Notes under the pieces: generated by a model
Seen by the model: only the letters and a program-made list of their open reading frames with translations
What the model was told of the DNA's origin: nothing
The model's database searches: none
DNA from: Ideonella sp.
GTDB taxonomy: Bacteria > Pseudomonadota > Gammaproteobacteria > Burkholderiales > Burkholderiaceae_C
Length of the DNA: 64,000 bases
Assembly (NCBI GenBank): GCA_015075545.1
Contig: JABTUC010000007.1
Location: 1 to 64,000, forward strand
Direction: 5' to 3'
Shown: positions 16,918 to 25,530 of the stretch, piece by piece
Layout of the letters: every line of letters starts with the position of its first letter
Position numbering within the stretch: the stretch's first letter is position 1
Position numbers and translations under genes: made by a program

Positions 16918-17853
16918 ATGTCTTGGCACCTGCTCGTGCTGTCGCTGCCGACCGAGAACGCCACCGCGCGCATGCGCGCGTGGCGCGCGCTCAAGGCCGC
17001 TGGTGCCGCAGTGTTGCGCGACGGCGTCTACCTGTTGCCAGCGGCCGACGCGCATGCGGCGGCGCTGCGCGCGGTGGCCGACGACGTGCGCGCCAACGGC
17101 GGCGACGCGCAGGTGTTCGCCGCCGCGCCGCACGACGGCGCTGACCATGCCGCGCTGTTCAGTCGCGGCTCGGAATTCGGCGCCCTGCTGGCCGAGATCG
17201 GCAACTGCCGCGCCGGTCTCGCCGCCGCCGCCGCGCCGCAGGTGCTCAAGCAGGCGCGCAAGCTGCGCAAGGCGTTCGAGCAGCTCGTCGCGATCGACTT
17301 CTTCCCCGGCGAGGCGCAGCGCCAGACGGCCGCCGCGCTGCAGGCGCTCGAGGCCGATGCCGCGCTGGCCAGTTCGGCCGACGAGCCGCACGCCGGCGCG
17401 CGCGCGGTGGTGCGCGCCGATGCCGCCCGCTACCGCGGCCGGGTGTGGGCCACGCGGCGCCGGCCGTGGGTCGACCGGCTGGCCAGCGCGTGGCTGATCC
17501 GTCGCTTCATCGATCCGCTGGCGCGCTTTGTGTGGCTCGAGTCGCCGGCCGATTGTCCGAAGCGTGCGATCGGGTTCGACTTCGACGGCGCGACCTTCAC
17601 GCACAGCGGCGCGATGGTCACCTTCGAGACACTGCTGGCGAGCTTCGATCTGCAGACCCCGGCGCTGCTGCGTCTGGGCGTGCTGGTGCACGCGCTCGAC
17701 CTCGGCGGCGTGATCCCGCCCGAGGCCGCCGGCGTCGAGCGGGTGCTCGCCGGCATGCAGGAGGCCATCGCCGACGACGACCGGCTCGTGCTCGCCGCCG
17801 CCGGCGTGTTCGAGGGGCTGCTGGTGGCGTTCGAGAAGGACCGGGCGCCGTGA
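16918..17853 (+). CDS. chrB: Chromate resistance regulator ChrB
   Basis: Full-length ChrB, 311 residues. The N-terminal ChrB domain starts [19 protein letters not shown] and contains [10 protein letters not shown]. The C-terminal domain has [20 protein letters not shown] followed by [19 protein letters not shown]. ChrB proteins sense chromate and control or assist the efflux pump ChrA. ATG 16918 has no ribosome site and sits 13 bases after the start of a -10-like TATTCT; an overlapping ATG at 16913 is in another frame. The stop overlaps the GTG of chrA. Confidence 0.94.
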   Translation: MSWHLLVLSLPTENATARMRAWRALKAAGAAVLRDGVYLLPAADAHAAALRAVADDVRANGGDAQVFAAAPHDGADHAALFSRGSEFGALLAEIGNCRAGLAAAAAPQVLKQARKLRKAFEQLVAIDFFPGEAQRQTAAALQALEADAALASSADEPHAGARAVVRADAARYRGRVWATRRRPWVDRLASAWLIRRFIDPLARFVWLESPADCPKRAIGFDFDGATFTHSGAMVTFETLLASFDLQTPALLRLGVLVHALDLGGVIPPEAAGVERVLAGMQEAIADDDRLVLAAAGVFEGLLVAFEKDRAP

Positions 17854-19238
17854 GCTCGCCCACCGCCGTCGCCGAAGTCGACACCGCGCCCGCAGCGGTG
17901 CCGTTCGGTGAGGCGCTGCGCTTCTGGCTGAAGCTGGGCTTCATCAGCTTCGGCGGGCCGGCAGGGCAGATCGCGATCATGCACGCCGAGCTGGTGGAGC
18001 GCCGGCGCTGGATCAGCGAGCGGCGCTTCCTGCACGCGCTGAACTACTGCATGGTGCTGCCCGGCCCCGAGGCGCAGCAGCTCGCCACCTACATTGGCTG
18101 GCTGATGCACCGCACCTGGGGCGGCATCGTCGCCGGCGGGCTGTTCGTGCTGCCGTCGTTGTTCATCCTGATCGCGCTGTCGTGGATCTACATGGCCTAC
18201 GGCGAACAGCCGCTGGTGGCGGGCCTGTTCTACGGCATCAAGCCCGCGGTGACGGCGATCGTCGTGCATGCGGCGCACCGCATCGGCTCGCGCGCGTTGA
18301 ACAACGGCTGGCTGTGGGCCATTGCCGCCGCGGCATTCGTCGCGATCTTCGCGCTGCAGGTGCCGTTCCCGCTGATCGTTCTCGGCGCGGCGCTCGCCGG
18401 CTTCGTCGGCGGGCGCATCGCGCCGGCGCGCTTTCGCAGCGGCGGTTCGCACGGCGCCGCGGTGTCGTTCGGCCGCGCGCTGATCGACGACGACACGCCC
18501 GCGCCGCCGCATGCCCGCTTCGCGGCCTGGCGCCTGGCGTCGGTGATCGCGCCCGGGCTCGTGCTGTGGGCCGCGCCGCTGGCTTTCTTGATCGCGCTGC
18601 AGGGCTGGCCAGGCACCTTGCCGCAGATGGCCTGGTTCTTCACCAAGGCGGCGCTGCTCACCTTCGGCGGCGCGTACGCGGTGCTGCCGTATGTCTACCA
18701 GGGCGCCGTCGTGCAGCAGGGGTGGCTGAGCGGCGCGCAGATGATCGACGGCCTCGCGCTCGGCGAGACCACGCCGGGCCCGCTGATCATGGTGCTGGCG
18801 TTCGTCGGTTTCGTCGGCGGCTGGCAGGCGAGCGACCTGGCGGCGCTATTCGGGCCCGACCGGCGCTTCGTCGCCGGCGCGGCGGCTGCTGCGCTGGTGA
18901 CGTGGTTCACCTTCCTGCCGTCGTTCGTGTTCATCCTCGCCGGCGCGCCGCTGGTCGAGGCGACTCACGAGAATCTCGAGCTGACCGCACCGCTGACCGC
19001 GATCACCGCCGCGGTGGTCGGCGTGATCGTCAACCTGGCGCTGTTCTTCGGCTGGAACGTGTTGTGGCCGGCGGGCCGCGAGGGCCCGTTCGAATGGCCG
19101 GCTGCGGCGATCGCGCTGGCGGCGGCGATCGCGTTGTTCCGATTCGGGCGCGGCGTGATCGAGGTGATCGCCGGCTGCGCGTTGATCGGCCTCGCTGCGC
19201 ACTGGGCGCGCGGGCATGCACCAGGAGTCTTGCCATGA
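17850..19238 (+). CDS. chrA: Chromate efflux transporter ChrA
   Basis: Inner-membrane chromate transporter of the long-chain CHR family, 462 residues. It has two homologous halves marked by [20 protein letters not shown] and [20 protein letters not shown], each followed by a GP-rich motif ([15 protein letters not shown] and [17 protein letters not shown]). It exports chromate from the cytoplasm. The GTG start at 17850 overlaps the chrB stop, and its own stop overlaps the rhodanese ATG, so translation of the operon is chained. Confidence 0.95.
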   Translation: MSSPTAVAEVDTAPAAVPFGEALRFWLKLGFISFGGPAGQIAIMHAELVERRRWISERRFLHALNYCMVLPGPEAQQLATYIGWLMHRTWGGIVAGGLFVLPSLFILIALSWIYMAYGEQPLVAGLFYGIKPAVTAIVVHAAHRIGSRALNNGWLWAIAAAAFVAIFALQVPFPLIVLGAALAGFVGGRIAPARFRSGGSHGAAVSFGRALIDDDTPAPPHARFAAWRLASVIAPGLVLWAAPLAFLIALQGWPGTLPQMAWFFTKAALLTFGGAYAVLPYVYQGAVVQQGWLSGAQMIDGLALGETTPGPLIMVLAFVGFVGGWQASDLAALFGPDRRFVAGAAAAALVTWFTFLPSFVFILAGAPLVEATHENLELTAPLTAITAAVVGVIVNLALFFGWNVLWPAGREGPFEWPAAAIALAAAIALFRFGRGVIEVIAGCALIGLAAHWARGHAPGVLP

Positions 19239-19561
19239 GTCACGTCACCGTTCCCGAGCTGGCGCTGTGGCAGAGCGGCCAGCTGGCGTTCACGCTGCTC
19301 GACGTGCGCCGTGCCGACAAGCGCAGCGCCGACGGCGACGAGATCGCCGGCACGCAGTGGCGCGACCCCGCGCGCTGGCTCGACTGGAAAGACGAGATCC
19401 CGGCCTCGCAGCCGGCGATCGTCTACTGCGCGTTCGGCCACGAGATCAGCCAGGGGCTGACCGCCGCGCTGCGCGCGTTGGGCGTCGATGCGCGCCACCT
19501 CGAAGGCGGCATCGCGGCATGGCGCGATGCCGCGCGGCCGGTGCAGGCGATCGACCGATGA
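19235..19561 (+). CDS. Rhodanese-like protein of the chromate operon
   Basis: A single rhodanese domain of 108 residues. It has [13 protein letters not shown] near the N-terminus, the active-site cysteine in [12 protein letters not shown] and the closing [11 protein letters not shown]. Rhodanese-like ChrE proteins occur in other chr operons, where a role in handling chromium-thiol species has been suggested. AGGAG lies at 19223-19227. Its ATG overlaps the chrA stop and its stop overlaps the next ATG. Confidence 0.9.
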   Translation: MSHVTVPELALWQSGQLAFTLLDVRRADKRSADGDEIAGTQWRDPARWLDWKDEIPASQPAIVYCAFGHEISQGLTAALRALGVDARHLEGGIAAWRDAARPVQAIDR

Positions 19562-20604
19562 GCACGCGGCGCGGGCCGTCGCTGGCGCTGCTGTATCCGG
19601 GCGACCGCGCGGCGCGCGATCGCGCCGATCCCGCCGAGAGCCGTTTCGCCGCGCTGTTCGAGGCCTGCCGGGCCGCCGGCATCCGCGCCGAGCCGGCGGT
19701 GTACCACGACGACTTCGCCGACGAAGTGCACGCGCAGCTGCGTGCGCTCGACGGCGTGCTGGTCTGGTGCAACCCGATCGAGTCGGGGCGCCGGCGCGAC
19801 CGGCTCGATGCGATGCTGCGCGAGGTGGCGCGCGCGGGCGTGCTCGTCAGCGCCCACCCCGACACCATTGTCCGCCTCGGCACCAAGGACGTGCTCGTGC
19901 AGACGCGCGACCTGCCGTTCGGCAGCGACGTGCAGCGGGTGGATTCGCTGCAGCAACTGCGCGACGAGTTGCCGCAACGCCTGCGCCAGGGTGCGCGCGT
20001 GCTCAAGCAGGTGCGGGGCCACAGCGGCATCGGCGTGTGGCGCGTCGAGTTCGCCGATCGGCCCGGCGACGCATCGCGGCTGCGGCTGCGTCAGGCCGCG
20101 CGTGGCAGCGAGGAGGCGGTGGTCGGCCTCGGCGCCCTGGCGCAGACGATGGCACCGTACTTCGAGGCCGACGCCGGCGGCCACATGGTCGACCAGGCAT
20201 GGCAGCCGCGGCTGACCGACGGCATGGTACGCGCCTACCTGGTGGCCGACCGCGTGGCCGGCTTCGGCCACCAGGCGGTCAACGCGCTGTACCCCGCGGT
20301 CGGTGGACAGCCGGCCCCGCCTGCCGGGCCGCGGCTGTACCACGGCGCCGACGATCCGCGGTTCCAGAACCTCAAGGCACGCCTGGAGTCGGGCTGGCTG
20401 GCGCTGCTGCGCGACTGCGCCGGCGTGCCGGCCGAACGGCTGCCGCTGCTGTGGGACATCGATTTCCTGTTCGGCGAAGCCGCCGCGGGCGAGCCGGTGC
20501 GCTACGTGCTGTGCGAGATCAACGTCAGCAGCGTGTCGCCGTTCCCGCCGTCGGCGATCGCGCCGCTGGTGGCCGCGGTCAAGGAGCGCCTGATGCGGCG
20601 ATGA
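19558..20604 (+). CDS. Cj0069-type ATP-grasp-like protein
   Basis: A 348-residue cytoplasmic protein resembling the Cj0069 family, distantly related to ATP-grasp ligases. Visible features are GVLVWCNPIESGRRRDRLDA, DTIVRLGTKDVL, VLKQVRGHSGIGVWRVE (a likely nucleotide-binding lysine strand), and the acidic WDIDFLFGEAA plus VLCEINVSSVSPFPPSA near the C-terminus, matching the metal-binding E/N pattern of ATP-grasp enzymes. It is the fourth gene of the chr operon, coupled by ATGA overlap to the rhodanese. Its role in chromate resistance is unknown; ligation of a thiol or peptide conjugate is a guess. Confidence 0.8.
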   Translation: MSTRRGPSLALLYPGDRAARDRADPAESRFAALFEACRAAGIRAEPAVYHDDFADEVHAQLRALDGVLVWCNPIESGRRRDRLDAMLREVARAGVLVSAHPDTIVRLGTKDVLVQTRDLPFGSDVQRVDSLQQLRDELPQRLRQGARVLKQVRGHSGIGVWRVEFADRPGDASRLRLRQAARGSEEAVVGLGALAQTMAPYFEADAGGHMVDQAWQPRLTDGMVRAYLVADRVAGFGHQAVNALYPAVGGQPAPPAGPRLYHGADDPRFQNLKARLESGWLALLRDCAGVPAERLPLLWDIDFLFGEAAAGEPVRYVLCEINVSSVSPFPPSAIAPLVAAVKERLMRR

Positions 20605-20626
20605 ATCGCGCTTGCCAAAGCCGATG

Positions 20627-20632
20627 TATCGT
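20627..20632 (+). promoter_or_regulatory. -10-like hexamer upstream of the TAXI-type gene
   Basis: TATCGT preceded by TG lies 15 bases before ATG 20642, which has no ribosome site. Slightly longer spacing than the other leaderless candidates. Confidence 0.35.
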
Positions 20633-20641
20633 CTGCGACCG

Positions 20642-22018
20642 ATGACTGAGCCAGCGAAGAGACCGCGCCGCGTTCGCCATGCCTTGTTGTCGGTCCGCGA
20701 TTTGCTGGCCACTGCGGGGCCGTTCGCGTTGCTGGCGCTGCTGCTGCTGGTCGGCGCCTACTGGCTCTTGAACCCGACGCCGCCGCGCCATATGGTGCTG
20801 GCCACCGGCGTCGAGCGCGGCGCCTACGCCGAGTTCGGCGCGCGCTACGCCAAGCTGCTGGCCGCCGAGGGCATCGAGGTCGAACTGCGCGCCACGCAGG
20901 GTGCCGTCGAGAACCTGGCGCTGCTGCGCGACCCTCGCTCGGGCGTCGATGCCGCGTTCGTGCAAGGCGGGGCCGACCAGGCTGGGCGCGACGACGATGC
21001 GCGCGACCTCGCCTCGCTGGGCAGCCTGTTCTACGAACCGGTGTGGCTGTTCTATCGCGAGGATGCAGCGCGCCGGCTGCTGAAGCAGCCCGAGTTGACC
21101 AGCCTCGCGCAGCTCGCGCGCTGGCGCGTCGAGGCCGGCACCGACGGCAGCGGCACGCGTCAGTTGCTGCAACTGCTGCTCGAGGCCAACGAGGTCAAGC
21201 TCGATGCATTGACGCTGCTCGCCGACGCGACGACGCCGGCGGTGATGGGGTTTCTCGATGGCCGCAGCGACGCCATCGCCTTCGTCTCGGCACCGGAGTC
21301 GCTGATGGTGCAGATGCTGCTGCGCACGCCCGGGGTGCGGCTGTTCGATTTCGCGCAGGCCGAGGCGTACGCGCGGCGCTTCGCGTTCCTGAGCGCGGTG
21401 ACGCTGCCACGCGGCATCGTCGACCTCGCGCGCGACCAGCCGCCGCACGACGTGCACATGATCGCGCCCACCGCGCTGCTGGTGGCGCGCGAGGGCACGC
21501 ACCCCGCGCTGCTGCAGTTGCTGGTGCAGGCGGCGGCGCAGGTGCACGGCGGTGCCGGCTGGTTCCACCGCAAGGGCGAGTTCCCGAACACGCGCAACAC
21601 CGCGATCCCGCTGTCGCCGGAAGCCGACCGCTTCTACAAGAGCGGCTTGCCGTGGTTGCAGCGCTACCTGCCGTTCTGGCTGGCCAACCTGGTCGAGCGC
21701 ATGGCGGTGGTGCTGATCTCGATCGTCGCGGTGCTGATCCCGCTGTCGCGGGTGCTGCCGCCGCTGTACGCGTTTCGCATCCGCTCGCGGGTGTTCCGCT
21801 GGTACGGTCAGCTGCGCGCGCTCGAAGAGGCGATCGGCAAGCGGCCGTCGCACGAGCTGCGCGCCGACCTCGACAGCATCGAGGCCAGGGTCGAGCGCGT
21901 GCACATCCCGCTGTCGTACGCCGACGAGCTGTACGCGCTGCGCAGCCACATCGACATGGTGCGCGGCCGGCTGCCGGCGGACTCGGCCGCGGCCGAACGC
22001 AACGAGGGCAGGGGGTGA
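20642..22018 (+). CDS. Membrane-anchored TAXI-family solute-binding protein
   Basis: A 458-residue protein with a TAXI-type (TRAP-associated extracytoplasmic immunogenic) binding domain. Its architecture is unusual: an N-terminal membrane anchor near residues 24-45, the binding domain beginning HMVLATGVERGAYAEFGARY, then a second membrane segment (VERMAVVLISIVAVLIPLSR) and a cytoplasmic tail of about 80 residues. No TRAP permease is nearby. It may sense a ligand rather than feed a transporter; that is an inference. Confidence 0.82.
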   Translation: MTEPAKRPRRVRHALLSVRDLLATAGPFALLALLLLVGAYWLLNPTPPRHMVLATGVERGAYAEFGARYAKLLAAEGIEVELRATQGAVENLALLRDPRSGVDAAFVQGGADQAGRDDDARDLASLGSLFYEPVWLFYREDAARRLLKQPELTSLAQLARWRVEAGTDGSGTRQLLQLLLEANEVKLDALTLLADATTPAVMGFLDGRSDAIAFVSAPESLMVQMLLRTPGVRLFDFAQAEAYARRFAFLSAVTLPRGIVDLARDQPPHDVHMIAPTALLVAREGTHPALLQLLVQAAAQVHGGAGWFHRKGEFPNTRNTAIPLSPEADRFYKSGLPWLQRYLPFWLANLVERMAVVLISIVAVLIPLSRVLPPLYAFRIRSRVFRWYGQLRALEEAIGKRPSHELRADLDSIEARVERVHIPLSYADELYALRSHIDMVRGRLPADSAAAERNEGRG

Positions 22019-22028
22019 CCCTGCCCTC
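22004..22028. terminator. Hairpin with the stop codon in its loop
   Basis: GAGGGCAGGG (22004-22013) and CCCTGCCCTC (22019-22028) form a perfect 10-bp stem with a 5-nt loop that overlaps the TGA of the TAXI-type gene. It lies between convergent genes and could serve both. There is no T-run. Confidence 0.55.
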
Positions 22029-22049
22029 GTGCGACCGAGTTACCGGTAC

Positions 22050-22247
22050 TTACTGCTTCGCGCCTTCCTTGGCGGCTTCCTTCTTGGCGGCAGCCTTTTC
22101 CTTCTTCACCGACTTCTTGTGCTTCTTGGCCGGTGCGCTCGCCTTGGCGGCCGGCTCGGCAGCGGCCTTGGCAGCGTCTGCCGCCATCGCGGGGGCGGCC
22201 AGGGCCGCGGCGATCGCAAGGACGAGGGGGGTGATCAGCTTGGTCAT
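22050..22247 (-). CDS. Small exported Lys/Ala-rich protein
   Basis: A 65-residue protein with a clear signal peptide (KLITPLVLAIAAALAAPAMA) and a mature part of about 45 residues made almost entirely of Ala, Lys and Glu, including KKHKKSVKKEKAAAKKEA. Such small basic periplasmic proteins resemble acid-shock or histone-H1-like tails, but no function is assigned. ATG 22247 follows GAAAGAG; an upstream in-frame ATG at 22286 would precede the signal peptide and is less likely. Confidence 0.7.
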   Translation of the reverse strand: MTKLITPLVLAIAAALAAPAMAADAAKAAAEPAAKASAPAKKHKKSVKKEKAAAKKEAAKEGAKQ

Positions 22248-22526
22248 GACGGTCTCTTTCGTTGAGGTGATTTGGGTGTTCGTCATTCAGGTTGTCGTAA
22301 GGTACGGCCCGACGATCGATGGACCCTGACCCTTCACGCGCGAGCGGTCATTCGGTTGACAACGGCCTGCGGGCCGCCTGTGTCCGCAGGTGAGCAGGCT
22401 GGGGCCGGCTCTCAGTCCATCGGAGTGCCGGGCGAACGGCTACGATGCCTCACGACCCGCGCGCCCGCGTCGGGCCGCCGGCCCATCGGCGGCGGCGCTG
22501 CCCGGGCCGGACTTCCGGGGGCAGGC

Positions 22527-23366
22527 ATGGCGGCGATCTCTTGGCTCGGTGTCGACGATCTGGCAGGCCGGGTGCCGACGGGCGCGAGCGTCACGGTGCA
22601 GAAAGGCGACGAGCGCGACGTGCCGATGGCGCTGGCGCATGCGCTGGTGCGCCGCGGTGTGCGCGGCCTGCACCTGGTGACGCTGCCGACCGCCGCCTAC
22701 CCCGTCAGCGGCATGATGGTCGATCTGCTGATCGGCGCGGGTTGCGTCGACTCGGTCGAAACCTCGGGCATCTCGCTGCACGAACTCGGCGCCGCGCCGC
22801 GCTTCGTGCAGGCGGTGAAGGCGGGGCGGCTGAAGGTGATCGACGCCACCTGCCCGGCGGTGTATGCCGGGCTGCAAGCCGGGGCCAAGGGGCAACCTTT
22901 CGCGCCGCTGCGCGGGCTGATCGGGTCGGACCTGCTGCGCCACCGCGCTGACTACCGCGTCATCGACAACCCTTACGCCCCCGGCGACCGCATCGTCGTC
23001 GTGCCGGCGATCAACGCCGACGTGGCGATCTTCCATGCCGCGAAGGCCGACGACGAAGGCAACGTGTGGATCGGCCGCGACCGCGACCGGCTGCTGGCCG
23101 CGCACGCGGCGCAATGCGTGCTGGTCACCGTCGACGCCCGCGTGCCGGGCTGCTTCTTCGACGACGAGGCCAGCGCCGCGGGCGTGATCGCCGCCAACCA
23201 CATCGACGGCATCGCCGTCGTGCCCGGCGGCGGCGTGCCGTTGACGGCCACGGGCCAGGTGGATCTGGCCGCGGTGCGGCGCTACCAGCGCGCGGCGCTC
23301 GACGACGCGGCGTTTGCCGAGTATCTGCGCCGCGAGGTGTTCGCGCGCGACGGGCAGCCGGCATGA
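22527..23366 (+). CDS. CoA-transferase family I, subunit A
   Basis: Alpha subunit of a glutaconate/3-oxoacid-type CoA-transferase, 279 residues. Family features are GASVTVQKGDERDVPMALA, GMMVDLLIGAGCVDSVETSG and NPYAPGDRIVVVPAINADVA, with AKADDEGNVWIG near the C-terminus. It pairs with subunit B encoded next, whose ATG overlaps its stop. ATG 22527 gives the family N-terminus. A TACGAT hexamer lies at 22441-22446, but no defined promoter was found. The organic acid handled is unknown. Confidence 0.88.
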   Translation: MAAISWLGVDDLAGRVPTGASVTVQKGDERDVPMALAHALVRRGVRGLHLVTLPTAAYPVSGMMVDLLIGAGCVDSVETSGISLHELGAAPRFVQAVKAGRLKVIDATCPAVYAGLQAGAKGQPFAPLRGLIGSDLLRHRADYRVIDNPYAPGDRIVVVPAINADVAIFHAAKADDEGNVWIGRDRDRLLAAHAAQCVLVTVDARVPGCFFDDEASAAGVIAANHIDGIAVVPGGGVPLTATGQVDLAAVRRYQRAALDDAAFAEYLRREVFARDGQPA

Positions 23367-24109
23367 CGCTGCAGCAGGCCGACGTCCGCCCCGAGGAGCT
23401 GCAGGCCAGCGTCATCGCCGACCTGATCGCCGGCGTGCGCCACGTCGCGGTGGGCATGCTGTCGCCGGTGCCCGGCGCCGGTTCGCTGCTTGCCGCGCAC
23501 CTGTCGGGCGGGCGCCTGCAGGTGACGATCCTCGGCAGCCGCGCGCACAGCCGCTTCACCAATGGCGGCGCCGAGCTGTTCGACCTCGCCGGGCGCGGCG
23601 GCATCGACGCCTTCTTCCTCAGCGGCGGGCAGATCGACGGCCACGGCAACATCAACCTCGTGGGCACCGGCGAGTACCCGCGCACCAACGTGCGCTGGTC
23701 GGGCTCGTTCGGATCGGCCTACCTGTACTTCGTGGTGCCGCGCGTGGTGCTGTTTCGCTGGGAGCACAGCCGGCGCACGCTGGTGCAGCAGGTCGATTTC
23801 GTCAGCGCGCCGGGCACCTCGCCGCCGCAGGTGTACCGGCCGGGCGGGCCGGTGGCGCTGCTGACCAACCTGTGCCTGTTCGATTTCGACCGCGCGCGCG
23901 GCCGCTTCGCGCTGCGCTCGGTGCATCCGGGGCACACGCTCGAGGAAGTGCGCGACCAGACCGGGTTCGACTTCGATTGCGCCGGCGCGGTGCCGACGAC
24001 GCCGCTGCCCGACGCGGCCCGGCTGCAGGCGCTGCGCGGCCCGGTGGCGCACCAGATCGCCGACATCTATCCGGCGTTCGCGCAGCAGGTGTTCGGGCTG
24101 GCCGCCTGA
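23363..24109 (+). CDS. CoA-transferase family I, subunit B
   Basis: Beta subunit partner of the preceding gene, 248 residues, coupled through an ATGA overlap. Family traits are RHVAVGMLSPVPGAGSLLA near the N-terminus and FLSGGQIDGHGNINLVGTG. At the place where active beta subunits carry the catalytic glutamate (an ESG or ENG loop) this protein reads ILGSRAHSRF and I see no glutamate. If the enzyme is active, the nucleophile could come from subunit A (VETSG), as in IpdAB-type enzymes. The acyl-CoA substrate is unknown. Confidence 0.85.
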   Translation: MTLQQADVRPEELQASVIADLIAGVRHVAVGMLSPVPGAGSLLAAHLSGGRLQVTILGSRAHSRFTNGGAELFDLAGRGGIDAFFLSGGQIDGHGNINLVGTGEYPRTNVRWSGSFGSAYLYFVVPRVVLFRWEHSRRTLVQQVDFVSAPGTSPPQVYRPGGPVALLTNLCLFDFDRARGRFALRSVHPGHTLEEVRDQTGFDFDCAGAVPTTPLPDAARLQALRGPVAHQIADIYPAFAQQVFGLAA

Positions 24110-24134
24110 GCGGGGCGTTGGCCTTCGCGGTTGC

Positions 24135-24140
24135 TACAGT
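24135..24140 (+). promoter_or_regulatory. -10-like hexamer of a leaderless candidate
   Basis: TACAGT preceded by TGC (extended -10 pattern) begins 14 bases before ATG 24149, without a ribosome site. Confidence 0.4.
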
Positions 24141-24148
24141 GCGCGCCG

Positions 24149-25072
24149 ATGCGCAGCTTCGACGCCGCCGCAACGCACGCCCGCCTGCCGATGGGCGCGC
24201 TGATCGCTGCGCTGCGCGCGCTGGCGATCGAAGGCTGCACGGTGCCGGCGCGGCAGGTGCACACGCTGGGCGATGGCGACGCCGCGGGGCGGCTGTTGAT
24301 GATGGCGGCCTGGCAGGCCGGGCGCAGCCTCGGCATCAAGAGCGTCACCGTCTTCCCTGGCAACGGCGCGCGCGGGCTGCCGTCGGTGCACGCCGCGTAC
24401 ACGCTGTTCGACGCCGCCAACGGCGTGCCGCTGGCGCAGATCGACGGCGGCGCGCTGACCAGCCGCCGCACCGCGGCGGTGTCGGCGCTCGCGGCGTTGT
24501 ACCTGGCGCGCGCCGACGCCGCGCGGCTGCTGGTGGTGGGCGCCGGCCGCGTGGCGTCGCTGATCCCGCAGGCGATGGCGGCGGTGCGGCCGATCGCGCA
24601 GGTGCGGGTGTGGAACCACCGCAGCGCCGGTGCGCGTGCGCTGGCGCACAGCCTGCGCGAGCAGGGCCTGCAGGCCGACGCGATCGACGACCTGCAGGCG
24701 GAAGTGCAACGCGCCGACATCGTCAGTTGCGCGACGCTGGCGACGCAGCCGCTGATCCGCGGTGCCTGGCTGCAGCCGGGCACGCACCTCGATCTCATCG
24801 GCAGCTTCGCGCCCGAGATGCGCGAGGCCGACTCGGCGTGCGTGGCGCGCGCCCGCGTGTGGATCGATCAGGACGAGGCGCTCGTCAAGGCGGGCGACCT
24901 GCTGCAGGCGATCGCCGACGGCGTGTTCGCACCGGCGGCGGTGCGCGGCACGCTCGAGCAACTTTGCCGCGGGCAGCGCGATGGCCGCGCGGGCTCCGAC
25001 GAGATCACGCTGTTCAAGTCGGTGGGCAGCGCGTGGCAGGATCTCGCCGCCGCGCGGCTGCTCGCGGCTTGA
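24149..25072 (+). CDS. Ornithine cyclodeaminase / mu-crystallin family protein
   Basis: A 307-residue NAD(P)-dependent enzyme of the ornithine cyclodeaminase/mu-crystallin family, whose members include ornithine cyclodeaminase, pyrroline-2-carboxylate reductase and ketimine reductases. Seen are SLGIKSVTVFPGNGARGLPS with the conserved lysine, GALTSRRTAAVSALAALYLA, the Rossmann motif VVGAGRVASLI, and DLIGSFAPEMREAD. Activity as a cyclodeaminase or a reductase cannot be told from sequence. It lies 39 bases after the CoA-transferase pair but appears to have its own promoter. Confidence 0.88.
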   Translation: MRSFDAAATHARLPMGALIAALRALAIEGCTVPARQVHTLGDGDAAGRLLMMAAWQAGRSLGIKSVTVFPGNGARGLPSVHAAYTLFDAANGVPLAQIDGGALTSRRTAAVSALAALYLARADAARLLVVGAGRVASLIPQAMAAVRPIAQVRVWNHRSAGARALAHSLREQGLQADAIDDLQAEVQRADIVSCATLATQPLIRGAWLQPGTHLDLIGSFAPEMREADSACVARARVWIDQDEALVKAGDLLQAIADGVFAPAAVRGTLEQLCRGQRDGRAGSDEITLFKSVGSAWQDLAAARLLAA

Positions 25073-25081
25073 GGCGACGCG

Positions 25082-25456
25082 TCAGCGCCTGCGCCAGCCG
25101 CCCGACAGCGCCCAGCGGTGGCCGTACGGTGCCCAGCGATACGGGTGCCACACGTAGCCCGGGCGCGGGTGGCCCCAGCGGCCGGGCACCCAGGCGTAGC
25201 GGCCGCCGTGCCAGTTCCAGTAGCCGGCGAGCCAGACGGCGCCGACGAACGGCGCCACGCCCACCGTCTCGTGGTAGGGCGCCGGCGGCGCGGCGTCGCT
25301 GACCACGGCGGCTTCGCCGGCGTAGTTGCCGTCGGCGTCGTAGTAGCCGAGCGGGGCGACCACGCACCCGGTGAGCCCGGCCAGGCAAGTGGCCATCAGC
25401 GCCGCGCGCCAGCCGTGGCGCGGCGGCCTCGCGGTGATTGCAGTCGATGTGTTCAT
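25082..25456 (-). CDS. YXWGXW-type lipoprotein
   Basis: A 124-residue exported protein with lipobox LTGC near residue 31, followed by a Tyr/Trp/Gly/Pro-rich tail (WLAGYWNWHGGRYAWVPGRW and HPRPGYVWHPYRW), characteristic of YXWGXW-repeat proteins found in many proteobacteria. Location is probably the outer membrane. Function is unknown. It converges with the cyclodeaminase-family gene, nine bases away. Confidence 0.85.
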   Translation of the reverse strand: MNTSTAITARPPRHGWRAALMATCLAGLTGCVVAPLGYYDADGNYAGEAAVVSDAAPPAPYHETVGVAPFVGAVWLAGYWNWHGGRYAWVPGRWGHPRPGYVWHPYRWAPYGHRWALSGGWRRR

Positions 25457-25530
25457 GCCACCTTTAACCGGGTGCCGTGCCCTCTCGATGACAACGCCGG
25501 AGCGCCTTTACACAACAGCAAGGTTGGGGC

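Noticed and set aside
22330-22350. A GTTGACAAC-like near-palindrome upstream of the small Lys/Ala-rich gene as a further copy of the shared motif
   Set aside because: It matches the 13-mer at too few positions and differs in spacing.
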